The position numbers and the translations under genes are program-made. A stretch of DNA of 64,000 nucleotides from Saccharopolyspora erythraea (lineage in GTDB: Bacteria; Actinomycetota; Actinomycetes; Mycobacteriales; Pseudonocardiaceae). The notes under the pieces are model-generated. The model saw only the letters and a list, made by a program, of their open reading frames with translations. It was not told where the DNA came from and ran no database searches. This document shows positions 45,419 to 55,155 of the stretch, one piece after another (positions within the stretch are counted from its first letter, which is position 1; each line of letters opens with the position of its first letter). The stretch spans positions 3,100,001 through 3,164,000 of the forward strand of contig NZ_CP054839.1 in assembly GCF_018141105.1 (NCBI RefSeq), written 5' to 3'.

Positions 45419-46812
45419 TCACGCTGCTGCGGACCGCGGAGAAGACCGGTCTGGCCACGGCGCTGTCGGCGGCGTTATCGCCGTGGCGTAAGCCGTTGGC
45501 CACGCATGATCCGGGCAAGATCGTGCTCGATCTCGCCATGGCGATCGCGCTGGGTGGGGACTGTCTGGCCGATATCGGCCTGCTGCGGGCCGAGCCGGGT
45601 GTGTTTGGGCAGGTGGCCTCGGATTCGACCGTGTCCCGGCTGCTGTCCATGCTGGCCGGCGACGCGGTCAGGGCGGTGGCGGCCATTCGGGTCGCGCGGG
45701 CCGCGGCCCGCGCTGTGGCGTGGGAACGCGCCGGTGACCGCGCACCCGATCACGGGGATCAGCGCCGATCATCCGCTCGTCATTGACCTGGATGCCACGC
45801 TGGTGACGGCGCACTCGGCCAAGGAACGTGCCGCACCGAACTTCAACAACACCGCGGCCGACCACCAGCAGGTGCTGGCGGCGGCGTTGGCGCAGTTGCC
45901 GTTCCAGCCGGGGTATCGGGTCGGCCAGAAAGTGTTGGTGCGCACCGATTCCAGCGGCGGGACCCACGCCTTCCTGCGGTACTGCCAGAACCGGCGGCTG
46001 CAGTATTCGGTCGGGTTCACCCTCACCGAGACCACCGCTGCCGCGGTCGAGAAGATCCCTGAGCATGTGTGGACGCCCGCTTACGACGCCGACGGCAAGG
46101 TCCGGGACGGGGCGTGGGTGGCCGAGCTGACCGGTTTGATCGATCTCACCGCCTGGCCGCCCGGGATGCGCGTCATCGTACGCCGAACGCCCGCACCCCG
46201 GCGCGCAACTGCGGTTCACCGACCGCAACGGACTGCGGCTGACCGCGTTCGCCACCAACACCACCCGCGGGCCAACTCCCGGATCTCGAGCTGCGGCACC
46301 GCCGCCGCGCCCGCTGCGAGGACCGGATTCGTGCCGCGAAGGACACCGGGCTGCGCAACCTGCCCCTGCACGGCTTCGACGCCAACCGGATCTGGATCGA
46401 GATCGTCTGTCTCGCCACAGAACTCACCACCTGGCTGAAACTGCTCGCCCTGCACGACCAGCCCGCACGCCGCTGGGAACCCGAACGCCTGCGCCTGCGG
46501 CTGTTCTCCGCCGCAGCCCGGCTGTCCCGCCACGCCCGACGAACCCGGCTCCGCTTCGCCGCGCACTGGCCCTGGACCAGCTTGGTCACCACCGCACTGA
46601 CCCGACTACACCCCGACTGACCAGCCCAAACCCACCCCAACAACCAGCGAAAGGACACTCACCGGGCCCGTGGAACCCCGGCAGCCAACCCGCTGAACGG
46701 GCCACCAACCAGACCCACCGACCAGAAAACACCGTCGAAAACCCAATCCGAAACCGATCAGGCCAGCACAACAGCCACGCGAAACATCCGGGCCAGTGCA
46801 ATCGATTGACAT
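45405..46812 (+). mobile_element. Degenerate IS1380-type insertion sequence
   Basis: Spans the junction with the TetR remnant on the left and with the CoA-transferase remnant on the right. Contains a broken DDE transposase gene. No convincing terminal inverted repeats were found, so both ends are approximate and deletion is likely. The element separates two gene fragments that are both cut at its borders. Confidence 0.6.
45411..46620 (+). pseudogene. IS1380 family transposase, frameshifted
   Basis: Read in three frames: VTLLRTAEKTGLATALS and FGQVASDSTVSRLLSMLAG in the first, IDLDATLVTAHSAKERAAPNF and KVLVRTDSSGGTHAFL (DDE residues) in the second, and TTRGQLPDLELRHRRRARCEDRIRAAKDTGL-like C-terminal sequence ending in the stop at 46618-46620 in the third. 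Two frameshifts and a missing N-terminus make it non-functional. Shifts lie near 45735 and 46185. Confidence 0.8.
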
Positions 46813-46814
46813 AG

Positions 46815-47222
46815 GTCGAGGGCAACGTGCAGATCTGGGGCATCCCCGGGCCCCAGCAGGAGGTCGTCGTCGCCTCGGAACGCGCCATTGTCGTCGTCGA
46901 GGAGATCGTCGACCGCTCGGTCGTCCGCGCCGACCCCAACCGGACCGTCATCCCCGGCTTCGCAGTCGACGCGATCGTGGCGCGTCCCCGTGGGGACCAC
47001 CCGTCATACATGCAGGGCTATTACGACCGCGACAACGACTTCTACCGGGATAGGTCGGCGATAAGCAGCGCTCCGGACGCCCTGCAGCGGTGGTTGCAGG
47101 AGTGGGTCTACGACGTCCCGAACCAGGACGCCTACCTCGCCAAGCTCGGGGCCGGGCACTTCGACCCGCGGACGCCCGAGCCCACGATGTCCGGACGATT
47201 CGACTACGGGAGCGCTCCGTGA
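46815..47222 (+). pseudogene. C-terminal fragment of a CoA-transferase alpha subunit
   Basis: About 135 codons encode NVQIWGIPGPQQEVVVASER, VVVVEEIVD, PNRTVIPGFAVDAIV and HPSYMQGYYDRDNDFY, the end of a family I CoA-transferase A subunit. A stop codon and IS-derived DNA precede it, so about two thirds of the gene is lost. A short frame beginning at 47226 may be the start of the B subunit, which stops after about 30 codons. Confidence 0.75.
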
Positions 47223-47667
47223 GCATGACCACGCAGAGCACCAGGACCAACGCCGCGCGTACACCACGAGCGGTGAATGGCCAGGACTACCAGGTCAAAG
47301 GTTGTCACACTTCAGCTCAAGCGGCGTGACGGAGGGACCGGAGCGGCGGCCCTGTGCGGCGGTGGCGGGCAGGGCCGCCGCGCGCGTCGTGCGGGTCCCG
47401 AAGAGGTGAGCGGGCATCCGGCGGTGGGGAACGGTGGGGGACCCTTTCACACCGGGCAACCTGGCCGAGGGCCGAAGCCCCAGCTACAACCTGTTGCGCG
47501 CCGCAGGAGACCTGGCCTCGGCTTTTCACACCAAGGCCATCACCGGCACCATCCGAGCCCAGCTCATCCACGCTTCGGTACGCATCGCCCGGTCCGCCCG
47601 ACGACTAACCACGAAGAACCGAGCGAAGATTGCTGATGGCGAGCCGAAGATCGCCGATGAAGGTGGT
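47223..47667. other. Decayed DNA, possible second transposase fragment
   Basis: No intact gene. A short plus-strand frame at about 47434-47640 (HTKAITGTIRAQLIHASVRI, then ARSARRL) vaguely resembles the C-terminus of an IS1380-type transposase, so a second element end may lie here. Weak evidence. Confidence 0.35.
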
Positions 47668-48660
47668 TCAGCCGCGAGGACTCGGGTCGGCGAGTTGCTC
47701 CACGGTTTCGGTGAAGCCCTTCCATGCCGCTTCGCTGTCCGGGGTTCGGGTGTGCGGACCGCGGAACCACACCACGAACTCGGCGAGGTCGACAAGGCTC
47801 CACCGCAGTCGGTAGAGGGCCAGGGCTGCCGCGTCCACGTCCTTGCCCGTCACCTCCGCGTACCGGGCGAACGCGGCGGGATCGTCGGAGACCACGGACA
47901 GGTCGCGTTCGGGGAGAGCCAGTCCGACGGTGTCCCAGTCGACCAGCAGGTAGCCGTCATCGGTCCGGAGCAGGTTGCCGGGGTGCGGCTCGCCGTGGGT
48001 GACGACGAGCGCCGCATCGCGTTGCCGCACGTTGTCGGCCAACCGGTCGAAGTCAGCCAGCCGGGTGCGGATCAGCTCGGCGTGCTCGGCAACCAGTTCC
48101 CGGGCCGGTTCGGCGAAGGGCCCGCCGTCCCAACTGCCGGAGAGCTCATCGAGGGCGGTTTCCAGGCTGCGGCGTCCCGACGGGTCCAGCACAGTACGTG
48201 GGGTCGACGCCGGCGCAGTGCGGGTGTGCAGCCGGGCCAGCATGTCGAGGACCTGATCTCGTTCCGTCGTGGCCAGGACCTGGCCGAATTCGCCGGACTC
48301 TCCGGCGAGGAGAGGGAAGATGCTCAGCGCGTAGCGCTCGTCCAACTCGACGAGGAGTTCGCCCCCGGTGGTGCGCACGGGAGCCACAACGAAATCCAGC
48401 CCGTCCTCGTGCAGGCATGCCGCGGTGCCCATCGCCCGGCGCAGGCCCTTCAGGGCGCTCGCCGCATTGTCGCCGCAGTGCTCCTTGTGCTCGAGATCGG
48501 AGACAGTGGCGAACCACCGTTGGCCGTCAGCGCCGGTCACATTCCAGTGATAGTCACCGAAACCGACCGGGAGGTAGGCTATCGTCGCCGCTCGAATACC
48601 GAACTCGCCCAGTCCTTGCAACAGTTTTTCGTCGTTCAAGCGCTCCGGAAGATTCTCCAT
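47668..48660 (-). CDS. Aminoglycoside-phosphotransferase-like kinase
   Basis: 330 residues from ATG 48660. Protein-kinase-like fold with the catalytic loop VTHGEPHPGNLL, in which Glu occupies the usual Asp position, and metal site LLVDWDTVGLALPERDL. Homologues phosphorylate spectinomycin-like antibiotics or small metabolites. The adjacent MFS exporter, 26 bp upstream in the same direction, hints at an antibiotic modification-export pair. Substrate unknown. Confidence 0.8.
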   Translation of the reverse strand: MENLPERLNDEKLLQGLGEFGIRAATIAYLPVGFGDYHWNVTGADGQRWFATVSDLEHKEHCGDNAASALKGLRRAMGTAACLHEDGLDFVVAPVRTTGGELLVELDERYALSIFPLLAGESGEFGQVLATTERDQVLDMLARLHTRTAPASTPRTVLDPSGRRSLETALDELSGSWDGGPFAEPARELVAEHAELIRTRLADFDRLADNVRQRDAALVVTHGEPHPGNLLRTDDGYLLVDWDTVGLALPERDLSVVSDDPAAFARYAEVTGKDVDAAALALYRLRWSLVDLAEFVVWFRGPHTRTPDSEAAWKGFTETVEQLADPSPRG

Positions 48661-48686
48661 GACCACAACGCTAGCAGGATCGGTCG

Positions 48687-49961
48687 TCAAGATCCGTCGT
48701 CGAATTCGCGCATCCTCCGCAAGGGGGACAGCAGCAGCACCGGCGAGACGATGAGCAACGCCGTTGCCAGCGACCACAACGCGGTGCGCACGCCGAGCAA
48801 TTCGGCCAAGGCGCCGCCGAACACCGCGCCCAGCGGGGCGGCTCCCCACACCGCGAACCGGAACATGGCGGTCATGCGGCTGAGCAGGTGCGGGGGACAT
48901 GCGCGCTGGCGGTAACTGACCTGCATGATGTCGAAGACCGTGACGCCGACGGCGATCGCCACGTGTCCCAGTGCGAACAGTGCGACCATCCACCCGTTTC
49001 CCGTCAGCGGGATCAAAAACACCCACGGCGCCGCGGCGGGGACCGCGAACAACGCGACGCGGGCGCCGCCGAAGGCGCGGCTGAGCCGCGGGGCGATGCG
49101 GGCACCCAGCAACGCCCCCGCTGCGCCGGAAGCCAGCAGGATCCCCACTGCTCCCGACGGCAGACCGACCACTGTGGTCAAGAAGACGACGTCGAGCGCG
49201 AAGATCGCGGAGAAGACGAGGTTGTTGAGGCTGGCGGATAGCGCGAGCGCTCGCAGCACACGATGCCGCAGGAGGAAGGTGACACCCTGGCCGATCTGAC
49301 CGGCCAGCCCACCGCGAGCCGGCGCAGGGTCGGCGTCGGGCAGCGCGATCCGCCACAGCAGCACGGCGGAGAGTGCCGAAGCGGCGGCGTTGGCGATCAG
49401 CGCTGCCTGGGCTCCGAGCCACTGCACGCAGAGCCCGCCCACGCCCGGGCCACCGAGCTCGGAACCGGAGCGGACCAGCTGCAGGCGGCTGTTGCCCTCG
49501 ATGAGCCCGCTGCCCCCGGTCAGGTGGGGCAGGTAGGTGTGATCGGCGATGTCGCCGAACAGTTGGGCGGTGCCCAGCAGCAGAGCGACGAGGTAGATCA
49601 GCGGTAGCGACAGCAGTCCGGCCGCCCACGCCAACGGGAGCGACAGCAGCGCCACGAAGCGGACCAGGTCGGCGCTGATCATCACGCGGCGCGGACGCAT
49701 CCGCTCCACCCAGGCTCCCGCGGGCAACCCCAGCACGAGGTACGCGGCGTAGTTCGCCGCCTGGAGCAGGCCCATTTCCCAGGCCGAGGCGCCCAGGGCC
49801 AGCACCGCGGTGAGCGGGAGGACGACCTGCGTGGCCGCGGCACCGGTTTCGTTGAGCACGTGCGAACCGAGAAACTGGCGGAAGTTCTGTTGCCTGGACA
49901 GCTGAGTTCTACTCTCCGGCCACGACGGCCCCAGCTCCGAGGCCTCGGGTCGTTCAGGCAT
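48687..49961 (-). CDS. MFS transporter
   Basis: 424 residues, about twelve membrane segments, with the LPAGAWVERMRPRRVM loop motif typical of the enterobactin-exporter/macrolide-efflux type MFS_3 group. First gene of the pair with the kinase. Likely exporter; substrate unknown. Confidence 0.85.
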   Translation of the reverse strand: MPERPEASELGPSWPESRTQLSRQQNFRQFLGSHVLNETGAAATQVVLPLTAVLALGASAWEMGLLQAANYAAYLVLGLPAGAWVERMRPRRVMISADLVRFVALLSLPLAWAAGLLSLPLIYLVALLLGTAQLFGDIADHTYLPHLTGGSGLIEGNSRLQLVRSGSELGGPGVGGLCVQWLGAQAALIANAAASALSAVLLWRIALPDADPAPARGGLAGQIGQGVTFLLRHRVLRALALSASLNNLVFSAIFALDVVFLTTVVGLPSGAVGILLASGAAGALLGARIAPRLSRAFGGARVALFAVPAAAPWVFLIPLTGNGWMVALFALGHVAIAVGVTVFDIMQVSYRQRACPPHLLSRMTAMFRFAVWGAAPLGAVFGGALAELLGVRTALWSLATALLIVSPVLLLSPLRRMREFDDGS

Positions 49962-50343
49962 GGCGTCACCGTGGCCTGGGCGCGCCCTCGCGGTCAACCG
50001 GATATCCGCGCTTCGCGGAGAATTCCCCCGTCCGGCCACAGACTCGTGCTCCTGCGACCGCACGGGCGCTCTGCCCGCAAGCCGGCCACTGCGACTTCCT
50101 GTTCGCCATGCTCAGCGACAGATCGTCCACAAAGCCCAAAGCCCCACCAGAAGGCTGGCCACCGACATAGGGACACCCTCGACGAAGGCGACCCGGCTCA
50201 CCGGGAGACAAGCTTCGCGACTTCGTGCCGAGGGTTCACGAATGACTTGGGGGGAGGAAGATCCCCCGGAACACGGCTGACAACACCGACACCGTGCCGT
50301 ACCGCGACCGCGTCAATACCGCACGAGTGCCGCTATCCCGTCT
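49962..50343. other. 382-bp gap without recognised gene
   Basis: Contains the promoter region for the leftward MFS gene. I see no RNA gene, strong hairpin or repeat here. Confidence 0.4.
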
Positions 50344-50577
50344 TCACGGCGGGTCCCAGGAAAGGATCTCGGTGAATTGTGCGTGGCCGTGAACGGCGGA
50401 GCGCAACAGGTCGCCATGGGTTGCCGTGGGAGCGTGGCGTCCAGGACGTCGGGGCTCGAGCGGTCGCCGCAGTTCGTGGCCGCAGATCGCGATGGGGTGG
50501 CGTCCGCCGACGCCGGTGGCGTGCCAGAGGCCCTCGCCGGTCGGAGCGGTCCAGTTCCGCAGCGTGGGCTGGGCCAT
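50344..50577 (-). CDS. Small hypothetical protein
   Basis: 77 codons from ATG 50577. The first 45 codons have typical GC-rich third positions and a small-protein look (GLWHATGVGGRHPIAICGHE), then codon bias fades, so the 3' part may be frameshifted. No family recognised. May be spurious. Confidence 0.3.
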   Translation of the reverse strand: MAQPTLRNWTAPTGEGLWHATGVGGRHPIAICGHELRRPLEPRRPGRHAPTATHGDLLRSAVHGHAQFTEILSWDPP

Positions 50578-50743
50578 TGCGTACTCTCGCCGGTTCGCAC
50601 TTGTCGGGTGACAGGGTGGTGCCGAAGTTCCGATTGTGTTGTCCAGGTCGTGGCCATGTGCGCGGCCCCGTAGTCGGTTTCAAGGCGACGCCTGTGCTCC
50701 CGGTCCCGGACGAGAGGGTGCGTCGCGATGCGGCGTGCCCGGA

Positions 50744-51622
50744 TCAGCGGGTGAGGCGGGCTGTGACCAGGGCTAACGGCGCCCATTCGGTTCGTCCTCG
50801 GCCGACGACCGCGATGGCGCGTAGTAGTACTTCCGGCTCGTCCAAAGAGATCAGGTGCACGCCCGGGCGAACCGGATGGTCCTCGGGCAGCAGGCCCACT
50901 CCCAAGCCGGCCGCGATGAGGTCTTGCACCAGGTCGAGACTGTCCGCCCGGTGTGCGATGCGCGGGGAGAACCCGGCGTGCGCCGCGAGGGCCGCAACGA
51001 CCCGCTCGTCTGCGTCGTTGCGGGAGTTGACGATCCAGTCGTCGTGCCGGTGGGCGGCCACGGTGTCGAGGGCGGTCGTCCCGCCCTCGGGCGCGTCTGC
51101 GGGCACCCCGAGTGCCCAGCGCGTCGTCCACAGTGGTGTGGTCTCGACCCGGTCGTCGAAGGTTCGCGGTGCGAGGGCGTAGTCGTAGACCAGCGCGAGA
51201 TCGATCGTGTCGTCGGCGAGGAGGTCCAGCGCCTCCGCGGGCTCGTGCTCGGCGATCAGCAGCCGGATTGCGGGGTGGCTGCGCTGCAGGTCGGCGAGCA
51301 GCGGGAGCAGCGACCGCCGGATCGCCGTGGCGAACCCCGCAACCCTCACGGTGCCCGCGGGTTCCGCGGTGGGATCGAGGTCGGACCACGCCGCGTCAAC
51401 GGCTGCGAGGATCGTGATGCCGCGATCGGCCAGCCGCCTTCCGGCCGGGGTCAACCGAACCCGCCTGCCGACCGGCTCCAACAGCGCCGTCCCGGTTTCC
51501 TGCGCGAGCGCGGTCAACTGCTGAGAGACCGTGGACGTCGTAACCCCTAGCTCGTCGGCCACCTCGCGCATCGAGCCGAGCCGCGCCAGGGCGACGAGCA
51601 GTTCGAGTCGCCGGGTCTCCAT
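50744..51622 (-). CDS. LysR-family transcriptional regulator
   Basis: 292 residues. N-terminal HTH with [38 protein letters not shown] at the linker helix, then a periplasmic-binding-like effector domain. Divergent from an EamA transporter with 72 bp between starts, so it probably controls that gene. Confidence 0.9.
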   Translation of the reverse strand: METRRLELLVALARLGSMREVADELGVTTSTVSQQLTALAQETGTALLEPVGRRVRLTPAGRRLADRGITILAAVDAAWSDLDPTAEPAGTVRVAGFATAIRRSLLPLLADLQRSHPAIRLLIAEHEPAEALDLLADDTIDLALVYDYALAPRTFDDRVETTPLWTTRWALGVPADAPEGGTTALDTVAAHRHDDWIVNSRNDADERVVAALAAHAGFSPRIAHRADSLDLVQDLIAAGLGVGLLPEDHPVRPGVHLISLDEPEVLLRAIAVVGRGRTEWAPLALVTARLTR

Positions 51623-51694
51623 TCACGAATGATGAACGATACGTCCACGAAAGTCACGTGGACGCGAACGTTCCTGTTGTCCTCTACTGGCCGT

Positions 51695-52576
51695 GTGACT
51701 CGCTCCAGCCGCACCGCCGCCGGCCTCGCCGTCGTCGCCATGCTCTGCGTCCAGCTCGGCCTCGCCGTGTCCGTCGGTCTCATCGACCGCCTCGGCACCG
51801 AAGGCACCGCGTGGCTCCGGCTCACCTGGGCGGGCCTGCTGCTGCTTGTCGTGGTCCGGCCCCCGCTGCGTGACCTCACCCGGCGCGGCCTGGTGACCTG
51901 CGTGCTGCTCGGCGTGGTGACGGCCGGCGTGACGTTCCTGTTCATGGCCGCGATCGCGCGGATCCCGCTCGGCACGGCGAGTGCTCTAGAGTTCCTCGGA
52001 CCACTCGGCGTCGCGGTCGTGCGCGGTCGCGGTCGGGCCCGGCTGTGGGCGCTCGTCGCCGGGGCGGGAGTGTTGCTGCTCACCAAGCCTTGGCACGCCG
52101 ACGTCGATACGGTGGGCGTTGCGTTCGCGCTGGCGGCGGCTGCGTGCTGGGCCGGCTACATCCTGCTCACACAGCGGGTCGGTGACGAGGTGGACGGGCT
52201 GCGCGGGCTCGCCGTCTCGATGCCGGTCGCCGGGGTCGCGGCGACCGTGGTGGTCCTCTTTTCAGACGCCCATGTCGTCTTCGGTGCCCTCGATCTGCAC
52301 CTGCTGCTGATCGGGTTCGGACTCGCGGTGCTGCTCCCGGTGGTGCCGTTCAGCCTCGAACTGATCGCACTGCGCAAGCTCACCACCGCCGCCTTCGGCA
52401 CGCTGATGGCGCTGGAACCCGCGATCGCGCTGCTCGTGGGATTGGTTGCGCTGCATCAGGTGCCGGACGGCAGCGCCGTCGCCGGGATCGCGCTCGTCGT
52501 GGCAGCGGGGATCGGGGCCGAGCGCTCCGGGGCCCGTCCGACGGTCGACCTCGAGCCCGAACCGAGCCTGCGCTGA
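51695..52576 (+). CDS. EamA/DMT-family transporter
   Basis: 293 residues from GTG 51695; an upstream in-frame ATG (51629) would place 22 non-hydrophobic residues before the first membrane segment. Ten hydrophobic segments in two repeats, with [12 protein letters not shown] and [12 protein letters not shown] ending the repeats, as in RhtA-like exporters. Probably exports an amino acid or metabolite under control of the LysR protein. Confidence 0.87.
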   Translation: MTRSSRTAAGLAVVAMLCVQLGLAVSVGLIDRLGTEGTAWLRLTWAGLLLLVVVRPPLRDLTRRGLVTCVLLGVVTAGVTFLFMAAIARIPLGTASALEFLGPLGVAVVRGRGRARLWALVAGAGVLLLTKPWHADVDTVGVAFALAAAACWAGYILLTQRVGDEVDGLRGLAVSMPVAGVAATVVVLFSDAHVVFGALDLHLLLIGFGLAVLLPVVPFSLELIALRKLTTAAFGTLMALEPAIALLVGLVALHQVPDGSAVAGIALVVAAGIGAERSGARPTVDLEPEPSLR

Positions 52577-52883
52577 AGGCGGGCTCCGGCACACCCCGGG
52601 AGCGCTCCTGGGCATCATGCGGGTGGTGAGCACCGTAGGTCCATGGACTGCGCGGTAACCGGAGCGTGTGCTCGCGCCCAGATGATTGGTTCCTGAGTTC
52701 TCAGTGGGCGTAGGCGATGAGGGAACGTTTGACCGGGGCTTGGTGGCCAGTTGTGCCAGATAGTCCGGTTGCGGACCGTTGACGCTGGAGGACGCGCGGG
52801 TCGCGGTGACGCCGCTGGATGGCTTCGTCCAGACGACGATGCCCGGCGCACTTCCTGCTGGGCTGCAGCAACGGCGTCGCCGC
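52577..52883. other. 307-bp gap without recognised gene
   Basis: Lies between two converging genes (EamA and IclR). No clear hairpin, RNA or gene seen. Confidence 0.4.
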
Positions 52884-53684
52884 CTACTCCGCCGGCATTC
52901 TTGGCCGGGCGGGCAGCGCTGCGTCCTTCCCGTATGGCTGTTTCAGGGCCGTCTCGATTGCCGTGGCCGCGACCCGGAGCCGGCGAGCCGATTCGTCGAT
53001 CCTGCCGATCAGACGGGAGGTGGGACCGGAGATGTTGATGACGGCGGTCAGGATGCCGGAGTGGTCGCGGATCGGGACGCCGACCGAGGTCAGGCCGATC
53101 TCCACCTCCTCGCTGGCCGTCGCGTAACCCCTGGCGCGCTCGGTGCACAGTCGTTCCAGCAGCTCGTCGAGGTTCCGCGGTGCCGCTGGGCCGGAGATGG
53201 GGGTTCGGAGATCCTCTTCGGTGAGCGCTTCGACGAGTTCGTCGTCGGAGTCGAACAGCAGGGCTCTCCCGGAGGCCGTGCAGTGCATCGGGGAGCTGCG
53301 TCCCACCCAGCCGCCGGCGCGAAGGGACTGGTTCGATTCCTCGCGCAGGACGGTGAACGATCGGTTCCCCCGCTGCACGGACAGCAACGCCACCTCGCCG
53401 GTGCGTGCGACGATCCCGCGCAGCGCGGGCCGGGCCGCGCGGAGCAGCGCTTCGTCTCCGGCGCTCGCGGCCAGCACGAGCAGGGTCCATCCCAGCCGGT
53501 AGCGCCTGGTTTGCGGGTCCTGCTCGACCAGGCCGCCGCGTTCGAGCGCCTTGAGCATTCGTGAGACCTGACTTCGCTCTCGCCCGACGGCCCGGGCGAG
53601 GTCGCTCACCCCGTGGTCGTTGGCGGCTCCCCCCGCGCCGAAGGCCAACAGAAGTGCGGCGACGCGTTCCGCTCCCGAATCCAT
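52884..53684 (-). CDS. IclR-family transcriptional regulator
   Basis: 266 residues from ATG 53684. HTH VSDLARAVGRERSQVSRMLKAL, then the IclR effector domain with MHCTASGRALL and GYATASEEVEIGLTSVGVPI. Divergent from the aspartase gene with about 200 bp between, which suggests it controls the asparagine/aspartate catabolic genes. Confidence 0.9.
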   Translation of the reverse strand: MDSGAERVAALLLAFGAGGAANDHGVSDLARAVGRERSQVSRMLKALERGGLVEQDPQTRRYRLGWTLLVLAASAGDEALLRAARPALRGIVARTGEVALLSVQRGNRSFTVLREESNQSLRAGGWVGRSSPMHCTASGRALLFDSDDELVEALTEEDLRTPISGPAAPRNLDELLERLCTERARGYATASEEVEIGLTSVGVPIRDHSGILTAVINISGPTSRLIGRIDESARRLRVAATAIETALKQPYGKDAALPARPRMPAE

Positions 53685-53880
53685 GCTCGAAAGCGTCTCA
53701 TACGTTGCTGTGGTGACAACACGATGATCAAGAGACTTGGCATCTCCCCAGCTCATGCTGATCAGTATGTTGCTTTGTCGGCAACAGCGATGGACCGTTC
53801 GGGGAGGCCTGCTTAGCGTTGCGGCTCCGCGGACAACCGCGGTGACCAGGTCGCTTTCGAAGAGGAGAGTGAGACGGCCG

Positions 53881-55155
53881 ATGACTGCCGATGTGGGCTC
53901 CACGACGTCCCGAGATCAGCTGTACGGGCCCCAGACCGAGCTGGGTGTGAAGAACTTTCCGGTGCGTGGCCGCACCTTCGGTGACCTGATGCCCTTCGTG
54001 CACAACTACGCCCGGGTCAAGCTCGCGGCCGCACGGGTCAACCACGCGTCGGGGGTACTCGACGAGGCCCGGTGCGAGGCCATCGTCGCCGCGTGCCAGG
54101 AGATCATCGCGGGCGAGCACGCCGATCAGTTCCCGACCTCGCTCGTCCACGGCGGCGGTGGGACCACCGCCAACATGAACGTCAACGAAGTGGTCGCGGC
54201 GCGTGCGAGCACGATCGCCGGGGTCGCGGTCCACCCGAACGACCACGTCAACGCATCGCAGTCCACGAACGACACCTATCCGACGGCGATGGCCTTGACG
54301 ATCCTCGAACTGACCGAGGCGCCGGTCGCTGCGTTGCGCGAGCTGTCCGCCGCGTTCGAACGCAAGGCGGCCGAGTTCGACCAGACTCCGCACCTCGGGC
54401 GCACGTGCCTGCAGGACGCGGTGGTCCTCACCGCCGGGGACACCCACCGGGGCCATGCCGCGGCGATCAGCCGGGTCGCGGCCGGGCTGGCGAGCGCTGC
54501 CGCAGGGCTGGGGTCGGTCCCGATCGGGGCGACGGCGGTCGGCACCGGTATCGGCGCTCCGGCGGGGTTCGGCGAGCGGTGTGCCGAGGTGCTGGCCACG
54601 TTGACCGGGCGTCCGATCACCAGCGCGGAGAACCGCTACGACAGCCTGGCGCACCTGGACCCGTACTCCGAGATCGCCGCGGCCGGAACTCGGGCCGCGA
54701 TCGCCATGGCCAAGATCGCCGCCGACCTTCGGATCCTCTCCTCCGGCCCGCACGGAGGATTCGGTGACCTCACGATCCCGGCCGTGCAGGCCGGGTCGTC
54801 CATCATGCCTGCCAAGGTCAACCCGGTGGTCCCCGAGTACGTCATGCAGCTCAGCTACCGGGTCCGGGGTCAGAGCCACGTGGTGGACTGTGCCGTCGCC
54901 GCAGGCGAGCTCGAGCTCAACGTGATGGAGCCGGTGATTCTGGACGCGTTGACGACCATCTTCGACGACATCACCGCCGCCGCCGAGACCTTCGCTCGAC
55001 GCTGCGTCAACGGCCTGGCGTGGAACGGCGTCCACCGGGAGCGCAACCTCACCGGCGCGCTGGACCAGTGGGTCGAACTGTCGGCCGCAGAGGGCTACGA
55101 GACCGCCACCGGCCGGTTGCGCGGGGACTCCGGGAACGGGGGGCGGTCGGCATGA
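53881..55155 (+). CDS. aspA: Aspartate ammonia-lyase
   Basis: 424 residues from ATG 53881; upstream in-frame sequence is unlike the family. Fumarase/aspartase signature GSSIMPAKVNPVVPE, GGGGTTANMNVNEVVAAR, and NDHVNASQSTNDTYPT. Slightly short for AspA (about 470) because the C-terminal tail is reduced. Converts aspartate to fumarate and ammonia. ATGA overlap with an MFS gene and a nearby asparaginase define a pathway from asparagine to fumarate. Confidence 0.88.
   Translation: MTADVGSTTSRDQLYGPQTELGVKNFPVRGRTFGDLMPFVHNYARVKLAAARVNHASGVLDEARCEAIVAACQEIIAGEHADQFPTSLVHGGGGTTANMNVNEVVAARASTIAGVAVHPNDHVNASQSTNDTYPTAMALTILELTEAPVAALRELSAAFERKAAEFDQTPHLGRTCLQDAVVLTAGDTHRGHAAAISRVAAGLASAAAGLGSVPIGATAVGTGIGAPAGFGERCAEVLATLTGRPITSAENRYDSLAHLDPYSEIAAAGTRAAIAMAKIAADLRILSSGPHGGFGDLTIPAVQAGSSIMPAKVNPVVPEYVMQLSYRVRGQSHVVDCAVAAGELELNVMEPVILDALTTIFDDITAAAETFARRCVNGLAWNGVHRERNLTGALDQWVELSAAEGYETATGRLRGDSGNGGRSA

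Noticed and set aside
52751..53564. Plus-strand frames opposite the IclR gene
   Set aside because: They are antisense to a clear regulator gene and show no recognisable protein features.
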